A DNA stretch of 64,000 bases from Rhea pennata (Eukaryota > Chordata > Aves > Rheiformes > Rheidae): contig NC_084668.1 in NCBI RefSeq assembly GCF_028389875.1, forward strand, positions 22,869,493-22,933,492, given 5' to 3'. The position numbers and the translations under genes were made by a program. Positions 23,301-35,908 of the stretch are shown one piece after another. Position 1 is the first letter of the stretch. The number at the start of each line of letters is the position of its first letter. The notes beneath the pieces are model-generated. The model did not search any database, was not told the origin of the DNA, and was given only the letters and a program-made list of their open reading frames with translations.

Positions 23301-26300
23301 ATAAACCAGAAACAAATATTATCTACTTAGTCTCAGAATTTAAATCCAGTAATTATGGGAGGCAGAAGACAGTCTCATATTAAGTAAATATTTTGGAGTT
23401 CCTGAACTAGACAAATACAATAGAAAAATAGGTAAGAATTTCCATCATTCTCCTCTTCTTCACAGTTCAAGGCTGGCCTTCTTGTTGCTAGTTCTGACTG
23501 TCACTATATTAACATGAGATTCTAGCAGGCATAGTGCAGACACAGAGCAAGCTCATACTTTTTCCTGCAAAATATACCATAAAAGCATCCTATATATGAT
23601 AAATGTGGCTGTAGGATTTCTTTGAGATATATGTGCATGAGCATTTCCACTGAAATTTTCACGATTTCATCTGAAAAAATAGAGCTTTTTCTAGTTTATT
23701 ATAAAGATTTACTGACTTTTGTAACAGGGTAACAAGTCTCCTTCTTTCCAGTAGTTCTTTTGGTCATTTTCATTGCTTCATTCCTTTTTTACACTTGCAG
23801 CAAAAGTCAAGGAGGTAGCATTACGAAGATAAAAGACAATTCACCAAGTCATCAGACTTCCACCCAACATGGAAAGTTGAACAAATGAAATTTTTTGAAA
23901 GCAACCAACCAGCCATGATCAGAGTTAGCAATGTAACAAGGAGAACCTTTATGAAAGGAAAATTCCTAATAAAAAGAGAACTGTATATGTAACTGTGTAT
24001 GTATATATACAGTTGTATATGTGTATATATACTACATCTATGGAAACTAGATAGAAATATAATAAAATACTTTCCCTTAAATGAGTTACAAGCATTTCAA
24101 AACTCTAAATATGTGTACAAATGGGATTTCAAGTAGAAACTTGGAAGTCTTACTGGCAGTTTCCCAGCCTTCCAGACTGCCATTGCATTAATTAACTGAG
24201 TCCTATTGGGCTATATTTGCAAAAGGACTAGCATATTACCTCTATGCTTGGTAAGAAAATATAAACAAATATATGCTGTAAGGATATATTCAAGAATATT
24301 ATTCTGTGTTATTTTACACAAGGTAAAAAATACTTAGAAGGTAAACATGAGTTTCTTACAGTATATAATACCTTCTTCCACTGTCACTGTCACCCACATC
24401 AATCTGACTACAAATTTAGAGATGTCAAATTGTGCTATATTAATTAATTATGTAAATGTCAATGGTTAACCAGATCACGCTACATTAGTTTAAGGGCACT
24501 CAGTTTTGCTTTGTATGACCTATCTATTCTTTCTTTGGCAAAGAGATGGTTTCTTTTGATGGCTCATTAAGCAGCTCTTGATTATTAGACTGTCTCATCC
24601 TCCTCTTCCTCTGCCTTCTTTTTTTTTGTTTCATTTTTTTTTCTCTAGGAAAAGTGTTCTGCTAGCAGCTCAAGGTTTTTCTGCTGCCAGGTTAGACTGA
24701 GTGTTGGGATCCGGACTGAGGAGCTAGTCCTGTTTATGGTAGACACGGAAAATGGGTAACAAAGATAAACCATTTTGGTTTGTGGTTCCTGCATACATGT
24801 TCCCCGACATATTTGATTTTAGTGCTTTCTTCCGTATTTGGAACATAAAGAATTCTGTACAACAAAAAAAGATAATGATGTTAGACAGTCTTGAAGTATG
24901 TTACTAATTTTTCATGCTTCTCGACTCAAAGACAACATGGATATCCTCCCAGAACAAGCTTATCTGCTCGCTGTGATGTCTTAGAGGATTTTTAACAGTT
25001 TTGCAATTAAAAAGATTCACATCTGAGGTACCTGCACAATATTCAATCCTGTTTGTATAGGCAGGTGGTCTCTGGATAATTCAGAATGACACGGAGGAAC
25101 ACTGAAGAAAAGCGAACAGGTAGACCAGTTCCACAGTTGTTCTGTTTCTCAGACTGCTACACTCCTGGATAAATACTGCTTTGGAGTGCCATGATCACTT
25201 AATAATCCCAAAGGAAACTGATGATCAATACTTGTAGAAAAGTCTTTCAGAGTAAGTAGGTGTGCTATAGGAAATTAGAAGAAAGATGCAGAGAACAAGG
25301 AAGGTACTACCTTTTAGACTGACATTTGAGAACCATTAAGATTCTTCTTCAAGTGGAGTTTTAATGACAGTAAGTTATATTAGTTCACAGAAACTACAAT
25401 TACAAAAACTCTGCCAACATTACAATTATCTCATCCTCTAATATAAAATTCAGGCACCCAAAAAGGCAGAAATAGAAGTTTTCTTGAACATGCCTTGAGG
25501 TGATAATTTCTGAAGGCTTATTAAGCTGCTGCATGTAGGGTAATGCTACTTGGAAAAACTAATAAACTTAGTAAAACAAGTTCTAGTCACACTACCTCTA
25601 AATTCTCTACAAACCCATTGCCATTGTTCTGTTTGCACTGATGGAACTGGCTTTTCATTCTTCTAAATGGAAGGCATTTGCTGCCCTAAAGGTATAATAA
25701 AATCCAGCTAATACTCCTGTAAGGATGTATCTGCACTGAGAAATACTGCATAAAGAGATATGATAGAAGTCAAATATATACATGCTACTCTACACAACCA
25801 CCCTCTAGGTGTTAGAGTGCAGTTAAGAGTTAGCTTCTGCTAGTCTGAGAGCAGGCATCCTTGTATTCTACTTGCAATAAAAGCAAAAAGCCCTAGACAG
25901 AATATAGATACACATTTGTCATCATCTTAGTGTTGCTTACCAGTAGACTTGTCACAACATAATAAACTGTTATGTAAGTTATTAGGATCCATTTTTGCCA
26001 GCTTTCTGGAGCTCCTCCATTAAAACTCTCTGTTCCAAGATGCTTACCAAAACTTGACAGTGGTTAAGTCACTGATAAACAAATATACTGAAATCATCTT
26101 CTATTATATTGGGCAGTACTGTCTAACTGTCTTCTCAAACTCACCTGCCTACTCTGTCAAACAGTTTGATACTTGACTTACAAGATCATTGAAAGAAGAA
26201 CTATTCTTTTTGCTTTGTATTCATACAACAGCTGGTACAGCAAATCCTTGTTCCTAATTAGAGCCTCTATTTATGTAAATACTATAAATAAAAATAATAA

Positions 26301-26411
26301 GAAAAAAGCTTGTAATTCTATTTGGTCACCCAAAATCAGCATCACTTTTAGATAAATACCCATTTCATGTTTTTACCCTCACTTACTATATCCTAATTCT
26401 TTGACTACTTT

Positions 26412-26412
<1 letters not shown>

Positions 26413-26456
<44 letters not shown>
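26413..26456. repeat. (AT)n microsatellite, about 21 units
   Basis: An uninterrupted AT dinucleotide run of about 43 bp, self-complementary and so able to extrude a cruciform. It is likely to be length-polymorphic. Confidence 0.95.
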
Positions 26457-26459
<3 letters not shown>

Positions 26460-29060
26460 ATTGTTAGTATTATTAGTCTCAGAGCTTCAAATATAAAGCT
26501 TTATTGTGGCAGGCATTACACATTTGATTAACAGATTGTCTTTGACTCAGGCAGTTAACAATCTTGGTAAGAGCATCCATTTTTTCATTATCTTATTCAG
26601 CAGTTCCTTCTATTTTCTATACCATAATCATGAAGTTATATGAAAATCTTTTCTCTCTCTTCAATTTGTTATACATGGATATAATTCCTTTGCTCTGGAG
26701 TGTTCTAGAATGGTGTTCTGGAATTTGTTTGAAACATACAGTATATTAGGATGTTCCTGTGTCAACATATTCCAGCACCAGCATTTTGGCAGGTCCTTCA
26801 ATACAAAATCAGTCCTAATTTATAACTAATACCTTTATTCTGAGGCCTCAGAAATCTGTTACTCCACAATTTTCCAGTCTCCGGACACCTAGTTTCACAG
26901 GTCTTGTTGTCTTTCTGTTACTTGCATTTGACAGCCTCTCACCAGTTCAAGCATAAGCATATAATAATAAAGTATTTCTTTAAAGTATACAATAATGAAG
27001 TATTTTCCCTTAAATGCTTTCTCTTCTCATGTTGATCCTGTTACTATTGCAAGCTTGCAAATCTGTGACATTTTTGAACTTTCTATTGTCCTTCCAAGCC
27101 ACTTCAGAATATCACAATATTTTTTTTCTTCTTTTATAACATTTAGAAAATCAGACCTTTTTTTGATGCAAAGCAACAGTTAGAAAACCTAGGCAATATA
27201 CTTTTTGAAACTCAGAAGACCAGGGTCTATTTAGTATTTTTAAAGAAGTCCACTGAGTAAAGGGGAAGTTTGGGAATGTGTGCTTTCATGCACTACAGTA
27301 CAGTGCAGAGATCTTTGGCCTACTGTTGGCAGAATCTGCAGATTCCCTTTTAGCTCTCTAAGGAGTCCCACTGATTTCAGATGCTAAAGCCCAGAGTTCA
27401 ATTTCTTGCTGGAATGGATTCTTCACAAGTAGGGATAAGCTTTCATTTGATGTTTACTCACTTGGATACATTTCTGTATTCTGTTCTGACCATATTAGGC
27501 TTTGCAATTCTTATTTATTCTTGCCAGAATGAACTTCTGTATTAGTTGATTTTATTACAGTTATATGGTTGAAATAGCACTTTTATTCTATGACCGTGTT
27601 TTCAGTAGCTTAAATTAGCTTTCCCAAACAATTACCTCTAGGTCAATATTCCTCATGCTTGTCCTCAAACTAAAGGTCAAATTTTATTTTTTTTTTGTGT
27701 GTTTGAAGATAATGTATTCAGTAGTTTTTGAGGATGAAGCTGTAAAATATACATTGTGTTTTAAAAATATATTTACTGATACACAGTATTTCCTTATTTA
27801 CTTTCAAATTTGTGATTCTTTCCTGTTTTTTTCCTCATAATTACAAATAAGCAATACAGAATAACTCCTCATATACCACTTTAGAAGAATTTTTTGTTCT
27901 GAAACTCTTCATGAAGCTTGTTTGCTCTCTGGTTCTGTTAAAATTATAAGGCATTGGGAGTATGTTGTAACTGGATTCACAATCTGAATTTATTAAATAA
28001 ATAATAACCTTAATATACCAATTATATAAATAATCATGCATAAGCATTTTATATGTATCATATGCGCATATTGCTATATCTACATTATATAAACATATTT
28101 CATATAGTATTCTATATAATCTTATGTACTTATTTTGTTATATCTCAAATATGTAAATACATCTTAATTATATAAATTAGATGTTAAAGTTGTAATTTTA
28201 AATCTATAGAAACAATATAACTAGCTAAGATTTCAAAAGCAGATACTATTCCCTTTGTAAATGTGGCACAGTATAGCATAATATATAACACAACGCTATA
28301 TGATGTCATAGTCAATATAATGTTTAACAATAACGCAATTTAATGACTCAGATTATTGGGCCAGAAATGCAGTAGGCCAAGATTGGAGAAATGGAAAAGT
28401 AAGCTTTATGCAAACCTTATAGCATAGGACCTGCCAGCTTGTATCATGTACTTCTCAGCCACCACTGAATCATCTGTGAACAATGGAAGATTCAAATAGA
28501 TCCAAATCAGAATAAGCCACAATTTTTACAGTGAAAAGTGCTTAGTCTTACTTTATGATTACATTTTAAGTATTTCACAATTACTATACTGGCAAATTGA
28601 CTACAGGTTATGAAATATTTAAACGCATTTCCAGCATTTTCTTAACAGACACTGAATCAGAATTTTCAGTTGCCACAATTAAAAAAAAAAATCTATTTTA
28701 AACATATTTCAGGCCAATGCCTAACATTGCAATTTCTCATCTCTCAGCTTCCTAGCATTAGCATGATTCCTCACAGCACAGAAACAATTTAAATACAGGA
28801 AGAGCCATATCAACATTCTGTGGAGTCTTAGATGTTGCATCAAATAAAACACTGGTATTTGTCAACCCTAGATATGACTTAGCCTTTTTAAGTAAATAAA
28901 AACACAGTAAATTAAAGACATTTCCTTTAATTTTACACAATACTATGGAATTTATTTTAATAAGATGAACTCCCGTATCTAACGGATTGATTTCCAACAG
29001 TGATTTACGGAGAGATTTTCAATGGCATGAAAGACTACCAGGAACATACTTCTAAGTGAC

Positions 29061-29124
29061 TTGATCCTGCCTTCACCGCAGTCAGCAGTGAAATTTCCAT
29101 TGGTTTAAATAGAAACAGGATCAA
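29061..29124. repeat. Fossil palindromic interspersed repeat (unclassified)
   Basis: TTGATCCTG (29061-29069) and CAGGATCAA (29116-29124) form 9-bp terminal inverted arms. They resemble the 'gatcctg ... caggatc' fossils common in sauropsid genomes. A related-looking fragment (gaagtcagtggcatta) lies at about 29436-29451. Family is unknown. Confidence 0.35.
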
Positions 29125-32100
29125 ATCTGCACAGGTGCTGTTTATGCCTTTCACATTATCCGTTCTATAGCCAGAGCCCCCCCTCCTTTTTTTTTTTTTT
29201 TTTTTTGCGTAAATAATACATACACTCGATGTGAAATGAAAATGCTAATAGCATGTTTTCATGTCAGAACAAAAGAGGAAAAAATGTTGCTTTTGTACAC
29301 ACGCTCAGTGTTATTTACCTTACAGTATCAAAAATAACAGGCTACATATGCAAAGAAATGTAGTGCAAGCTTTAACACTGAAGATGAGTTAGTACATTGC
29401 AACTGCCATTCAGCTTTATTGTGCCTCTCTTAACTGAAGTCAGTGGCATTATTTATGAGCAAAATAACCAAACATTGAATATATATTTTAGAGTTAATTT
29501 CTAGGTATTCAGAATTAAACAAGTTTAGATAAACGAGTTTGAGCAAATATTCATAGACGTTTCATGCTGCAAAACTTAGGAAAATGTTATCAGATGATCA
29601 AATATATCATTGATCTATCAAGTGCTGTGATCTTATTCTGTTTAATTTAGTTAAGAAATGCAACTGAATACTTAAAGCATATTACTATCCAGGGAATAAC
29701 TGGCTTTTAAGAGAACTGTCACACTGATATTGGTTGCCATTTTATAGGTATATCCACAGATCAAAACTTGATGGTAGTGTTTAGTATTCAAAATTCATCT
29801 AGATGAAACAATAAGATAATTACATGTAAAAATTCACAGTCTAATTTTCAACACAGTAAAGGATTAATTTCATCCAAAAGCAAGTGGAGTGTACACCATA
29901 CTATCTGATCTAAAGTAGTGACAGTCTTGATTCAAATGCAAAATGCCTATTCCTCTTGCAGATGAAATTCAGCAGGATAAAATGTTCAACAGAAAGATTA
30001 CATTTCCAGTGGGGCAGAAAGATACCCGCCAGTGTCTCATTACAGCTTTGATACAAACATCTTGGATTTCAATTAGCTTTGAGATAGAATGGTAATAATC
30101 CAGAAGTGAGACTACAGCCAAAGCTTTGTTTCTTCCAGTATATACATGATTTTTTTTTTCATTTGCAATAAGATGTTGCAAGATTTTCAAACGAAAATAA
30201 ATAGAAGGAAATAATATTCCAATCATTTTAATGTCAGATATATGATGCACTTAGGTATGTGTGTCTGATAACTTTGCACCAGGAGGTGAGGGTAACATCA
30301 TTTACACTTTTTCCAGCATAAATGAAAAGTGCTGAATTCCTTGAACCGTAAGTGTCCCATCAATTCTTGTACCCTCACTGTCCCACCTCCCATCATTAAC
30401 ATGGCATACCCACTCTGATGCATCTGATCCTTTCCTCCAAAAAGAAATTTGCCTTTTCAATGGAAATATATGAAATTTGCCTTAGCAGATTTCACAAGTT
30501 CAAACAATGGCCCACAGAAATTTTCAACCTGAAAGAGGTCATCTTTTAACAATAAAATCTTTGACTTTTTAAGTCACTTAAAATGTTTACTTCTAAAAAT
30601 TATTTGATATGTAAGAAAACTAGTATGTTCTTTTGAGTTGATTGTAGAACTAAGAATTGGAAGATCACTTTTTAACTGCCACTTGAACACCTCTATCACT
30701 CTGATTTGAAGTTAACTCCTTTAAAACTCTGGATAAGATTTGTCGTCCTTACTTCAAACCTGTGTCATGAGGCTAACTCAGTCAGCTTATGAAAGGTTGC
30801 AGGAAGAAAAGCTCAGAAATCATTTGATTATGATTCAGATCGTGAATTCTTTGTCAGGAAAAAAGTTACAATCTATGCCATGCAGATATGATTTTAATAA
30901 CAATTACATATGGTACCTCACATTGAAAAAGCCTCCAAATCCTTTCAAATATAAATTTAGCTTTAACTGTAACAAACATTATTATTGTAATAAATATGAT
31001 TAATTTTATACATTGAAAAACTGTGACTAAGAGAAAATAAATAATACGAGTCTGTCAAATAGAAATCAGTAGCAAACACTAGTCGTGGCAAAACCTCCTT
31101 TTAAACTTTGATTTCAAAGTGAGGAAGATACGATTTAAGTAACTTCCACCCAAAAAGAATTGCAGAGTCAGGACAAGAGCTGGAATAATGGTCCATTTTA
31201 AAATGAATTGTTCTATTTACTAACCACAAGATTTTCTTTCTTTCAAAGAAACAAAATCTGTAAAATACTTGATTTATCAGTAAACATAAAATTATAAAAT
31301 CCAATGGATCTGCATTTGTTACTTCTTTATCTTGAACTTTAAATGGCTGTTGCAAATATATCACAGTAGTTAACCAGTACCTGTCCCTGAACAGGTTAGA
31401 CTCAACTCTGTGTAGATAATGCAGAATAAAAACTTCCATATTAGACATGCAGATTTTTTTGAAATACTTCGTTTGGAAGAATATCTAAATATATCCCACT
31501 TCCTAAAAATTAATGGACTTCTCATGGCTACAAACATATATTTTCACGGTTATTCCATAAATTGAAATAAACACACGTATTCTTCCTCAGGCAACTGAAC
31601 CCAGGACAGTTGTTAATTTGCTTTTTACCAGAAAAAGGCTCCTTATCTCTACCATGCACTCAAGCAGCACATGAAAAAACACTGAAATAAGAGTATAAAT
31701 AAGGTGTCCTTTTAAAAGCCTGACAATCCTTACCATGCTGAATTCTTAGATCCCATTCAAGGGACAGACATTGCACTAAAACATGTATTTTTTCTGACTA
31801 GTAGAAATTTCTGTTAAAAACATCCTTCCATATCTGCAAATGTATTAAGTTTGCAACAAAAACAGCTGAAGCTCAGTAAACTACAACTTTAAGCAATATA
31901 TGACACAGTAACATAAATATTTTAAAATATTAAAATCAAAGCAGATATGTAAAAAATGAAAAGAATATATTAGAGTATGTTATAATGGGTATAGGTCAGG
32001 ATTTTTTTGCTTCATTTCCTTGAATTGTGATATGGAACTTTATCTGTACTTACATCACTTTAAATTCCAGTTTATTAAAAACTTAGTGTGAAAGAGTAGA

Positions 32101-33424
32101 AGTGTTAATGAATAACAAGGAGTCAAATTCCTCATTACAGAAGTGTAAAGTAAATTACTAATTTTTCATTAAATTATCTATGCAATATTTATTTGTAATA
32201 TTTAGTAGCCTTTTGAGAAAATAAATAGCTGTTTAACCCATTTATTTCAGCACAGAATATATATTTATAACTGTTATTTCAGGCCTCCTCTTAAACCAAA
32301 ATAGTGATCTCTCTAAGATTCAATATTCTGAATCTTAGCTCCAGGTTGTATATGCATATTAACAGTAGTGAGAAGTCATGATTCTGCTCATAATAAGGAT
32401 TTTATGTCACAGTGTAACAGAACAGGGCTATGAGGTGAAAGATGTGGCTGCATGGGCAAGGGCCTGTCCGGTTCACTGTGCACTTGGATCTATATTTAGG
32501 GATAGCATAAGTTCAAGATCTCGCCCCTGACTCATTGCTCTTCCTGAAATACATGAAGACCTATCCAGAAAGCACAGATCAACTCATGAAATAGCCAGTC
32601 TCCCCCTTTCGCATATTCCACCTGCAGGATCTTGAAGGGTTCTGGTCCTGTAAATATTGTAAAACAAGAATAGCATGATACAGACTAGCAGCATCTTCCT
32701 TCACATTTTGAAGAGAATCTGGGAAGACACAATATTTTTCTCTGTCTCAGAAGTATCAGTTGAAACTTTAACCAAAGGTCTAACTGGTAGAGTGGTAAGA
32801 AAACTGCTAGAAAGAGGAAAGAATATGAGATCTATAGATGGTATGAGAGCTCAGGACTGATTCTACCAATTCCTGTAGACTTGCAAACTTGAGAGTGAAT
32901 CTCAACCTTTTGCACCAGGCAGAAGCAAGAAGTTAAAGAAACAACATAGGGTTGCATAAGCAGGTTCCTTGTAGTTCATAATAATTTTTGCTATCTTCAA
33001 ATAATTCACATAAAGGAGCTGAATTTTTCAGTTTTGCTTATCAGATTTGGATCAATTTTCCACACCCAGTATACAGTATTTTCTTGTATAGTCTCTGCAG
33101 TAAAATATTCTATACAGTTGTAAGTGAATTTTACAGGATATACAGTCTGTATGTGTGCACTAATGCATCTAGTAGCAGTAGTTTTATTTAGTATTTTATT
33201 AAAATTAAATGAAATTTACATTTTATAGTAATATTTTTCTGCAAGTGTAATGTAGCTGAAGGGTAGAACTTTGAAAAAAAATTTGTGGAGAAGCAGAGTT
33301 TTAACTGTAAAATACTAAAGCTGCACAGGATCTCGAATTGCTGTTTCATGAAAAGGTGCTGCATGAGAATTACATTATCAGGGTTTTTTTCCTCCTGTAC
33401 TCAAAGCACCCTGGAAGTACAGAC

Positions 33425-33560
33425 TTGGAAATGACATCCAGAGATCATCTAGTCCAACTCACTTCAGCAGATTCCAACATACGTTAACTTACAATGTCTG
33501 TCTAGCCTCCTGTTAAAAATCTGTAAAAGAGGAGATTCCACTACTAATTCTAACAAAACA
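33425..33560 (-). mobile_element. Decayed CR1 LINE 3' fragment
   Basis: Contains GATCATCTAGTCCAAC after a TTGGAAATGACATCCAGA-like stretch, then a segment similar to the CR1 'cctcc...ctgt...agaggagattccac' region. By comparison with the well-preserved copy at 55774, the element's 3' end points left, so it is on the minus strand. It has many substitutions. Its right end may reach about 33.7 kb. Confidence 0.5.
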
Positions 33561-34495
33561 AAAACAGAAACTGCTTTCTCTGAGACAAACATGCTTGTGC
33601 CTTGTAACACTTGTCCTGACAAAAAGGACAGATTTGACTCCACAGGAATTTGAACACTGAGAGCCATCAAAACCCGTGGAGATGACACCTATGGTTAAAA
33701 GCATTTATTGGATAAAAATTTGCCAGCAGTAGAGTATCCACTTCTACATACACATACATATCCACATACATAGCAGCAAAATACACCTTATTAGCAGGAA
33801 ATTGCACACTTCTCTCAGCCTTTAAAAAACTAAAAGCAGTATTTGTTTAAATTTCTAACATTAGAATGATGTGTGCTTTTCATTGTCTTATGGTTTGCTA
33901 AAGTCTTAAAATCATGTGTCATGGGATTGATGTAAACTTACCTAACTCTATACAAGCTCACATATATACATTTCGTTGCAAAGCCTTATAGAAAGCCTTT
34001 TTAGAATATTCTATCTTTTCTGTCCTAGCACAGATGCTTTAATGTAATCAAAGGCATTGAATGATGTACCATTCAAATATAACCAGATGGTTTTTGTTCA
34101 AAAAGTTTTTTTTAACAACAAATAATTTGTACAGACCACACTATTTCACAAGAAAAGGTAACCCAAAACACTGGTCAAACAGATTAAATTAAATGATAGA
34201 ATATTAGTATGGTCAATTTTTGTTCAAGTAAAATAGAAAGATAATATTTATACCGTTCTTTCTTTTTAAAGGAGACAAAGACCATATAATGTGTTCGCCT
34301 AGGAAACAGACTATAAATGAGACAAAGGTAATCCTGTTTGCTTGAAATATACAAAATTAAACTAACATTAGCCCTGGACTACCAAGCAGATGGATTAGTT
34401 ATCCAAACCATGTTTCCCATCTGTAATGTGAAAAATTCTTCCTCCCTCCTGAATGATACATTCAAACCGATTATAGTGTATAACCTTTTTCTGTG

Positions 34496-34527
34496 AGTGG
34501 GCATTGTTTTTCATAACAATGCCCACT
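34496..34527. repeat. Perfect 13-bp stem, 6-nt loop hairpin
   Basis: AGTGGGCATTGTT (34496-34508) and AACAATGCCCACT (34515-34527) are exact reverse complements around the loop TTTCAT. No T-run or RNA-gene signature was recognised nearby. It could be a structured noncoding element, a remnant of a small inverted-repeat insertion, or chance. Confidence 0.85.
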
Positions 34528-34797
34528 GATTTTGCAATTTGTCAGTGACTGATGCTAACATTTTTGAAATGTAACAAAAAATCAGAATCAAATTAAAATA
34601 CATTTTATCTGCAACATTCTTCAACGACAGCCAAACATATTTTCAAAACATATGTTTCATTGCATACAAAAATTTGCAAGAGCTGCAGGAAACCCCCTTA
34701 CAGACGTTCTAAATGACATAAGGCCTAAAGGCCACTGTTAGTATGCCTATCTCTGTGAAGAAGAAAGATTAAGTCCTATCAAAGTGTAGTAAACAAT

Positions 34798-34840
34798 CAG
34801 TCAGAGAATATTAAGAATATTCAGCCAGAGAATATTAAGG
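34798..34840. repeat. Short tandem duplication, 23-bp period
   Basis: tcagtcagagaatattaaga at 34798-34817 recurs as tcagccagagaatattaagg at 34821-34840, with two differences. A local duplication is likely. Confidence 0.75.
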
Positions 34841-35435
34841 ACTGCCTTCAGTTTGGGCCAAGGCTGTATACATTTGTCTAGACATGGAATATATCCCTGA
34901 TATTTTGTCCTTTCTCACCGTGTTTGATCTGCCATTTGTGATATATTCCAACAAGCTAGTTATTGAAAATCAGATGGGTGCCGTAATTGTTATGTGAGAT
35001 TTACTGTATCATATCCTTTCCGCTCAGATGTTTTATAAGCAAGACCTAAGGGCCTGGGTTCTGCTATAAATAGATATATTTTCAACTATTTAAGGCCTTG
35101 CGACTTACATCAAAAGTACAAATTTATTGAAGGTAAAAAGTAGAAGACATTCTGAGTAATATTTTATATTGAAAACTGCTGTTTACATATTTGCTCTACA
35201 GTTTAATTCAATATATTTTTTCTGCCCTTGTTCATGTTAGCAAGTTTTTTTCTTAAAGACTCAAAAATGGACCAAAATGACTCTGTGTCAGTTTGGCTTG
35301 AACAGAACTTAATGATGCTGTGAGTCAGTGACTCAACTAATTCCCAAAATTATGTGAAATGATGGGAAGTTAACTAGAAATCATCTTTTTTTTTTTAATC
35401 TCCAAAGCAGAAAAATAGGTATTACTTTGTGGTAA

Positions 35436-35545
35436 GAATAGAAGACTGGAAGCCAGGAATCCTGAATTCTAATCTCTGCGGTCTTGTTACTTGGTCTTTT
35501 TAACTCTATTATTTCATTTGTAAATAATTATGAACTGTGTAAGAG
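35436..35545 (+). mobile_element. MIR-like SINE remnant
   Basis: The order matches the MIR/core-SINE pattern: a GACTGGAAGCCAGGAATCCT-like stretch, 'gaattctaatct', 'cttgttacttggtc', then 'ttaactctattatttcatttgtaaat', corresponding to the 'cttaacctctctg...catctgtaaaatg' region. It is decayed. The call is by memory of the consensus. Confidence 0.45.
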
Positions 35546-35880
35546 TAATTTAACATTTCCACAGTGAAATAGTTTGATGTTATTGGATGAAAAATAGCAT
35601 TCACTTTTAGTAAATCTCAGTATTTTAGTGTGCTTTTATTCACGTTTAGTCTACTCTAAAACATACTTTAAAATTATTAGATACTCGTTTTCCTTACATG
35701 CAGAAAACTATTTGAACTCCTAAAGTTAAAAAAAAAACACTGAAAAAGTGAACATTTCATTATTATATTACATCCTATCTATCCTATCAGCTTTTTGGTT
35801 AATAACACAATACATGCAAAAGTAACTCTTTTAGAATCTTAATAAATATTCAGATATACTCTCCCTTTGATGAATGCACA

Positions 35881-35908
35881 TAACTTCCATAACGGTTAAT
35901 GGAAGTTA
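35881..35908. repeat. Hairpin with 10-bp arms and 8-nt loop
   Basis: TAACTTCCAT (35881-35890) and ATGGAAGTTA (35899-35908) are exact reverse complements around AACGGTTA. Function is unknown. Confidence 0.8.

Noticed and set aside
30740..31003. 87-codon + strand open frame with a polar helical-looking start
   Set aside because: No splice partner, no recognised family, and it ends in low-complexity Asn/Tyr/Lys sequence typical of translated AT-rich DNA.
31101..31448. 115-codon minus-strand open frame in the intergenic interval
   Set aside because: Isolated, with no recognisable domain. A run of this length is plausible by chance over 128 kb of both strands.
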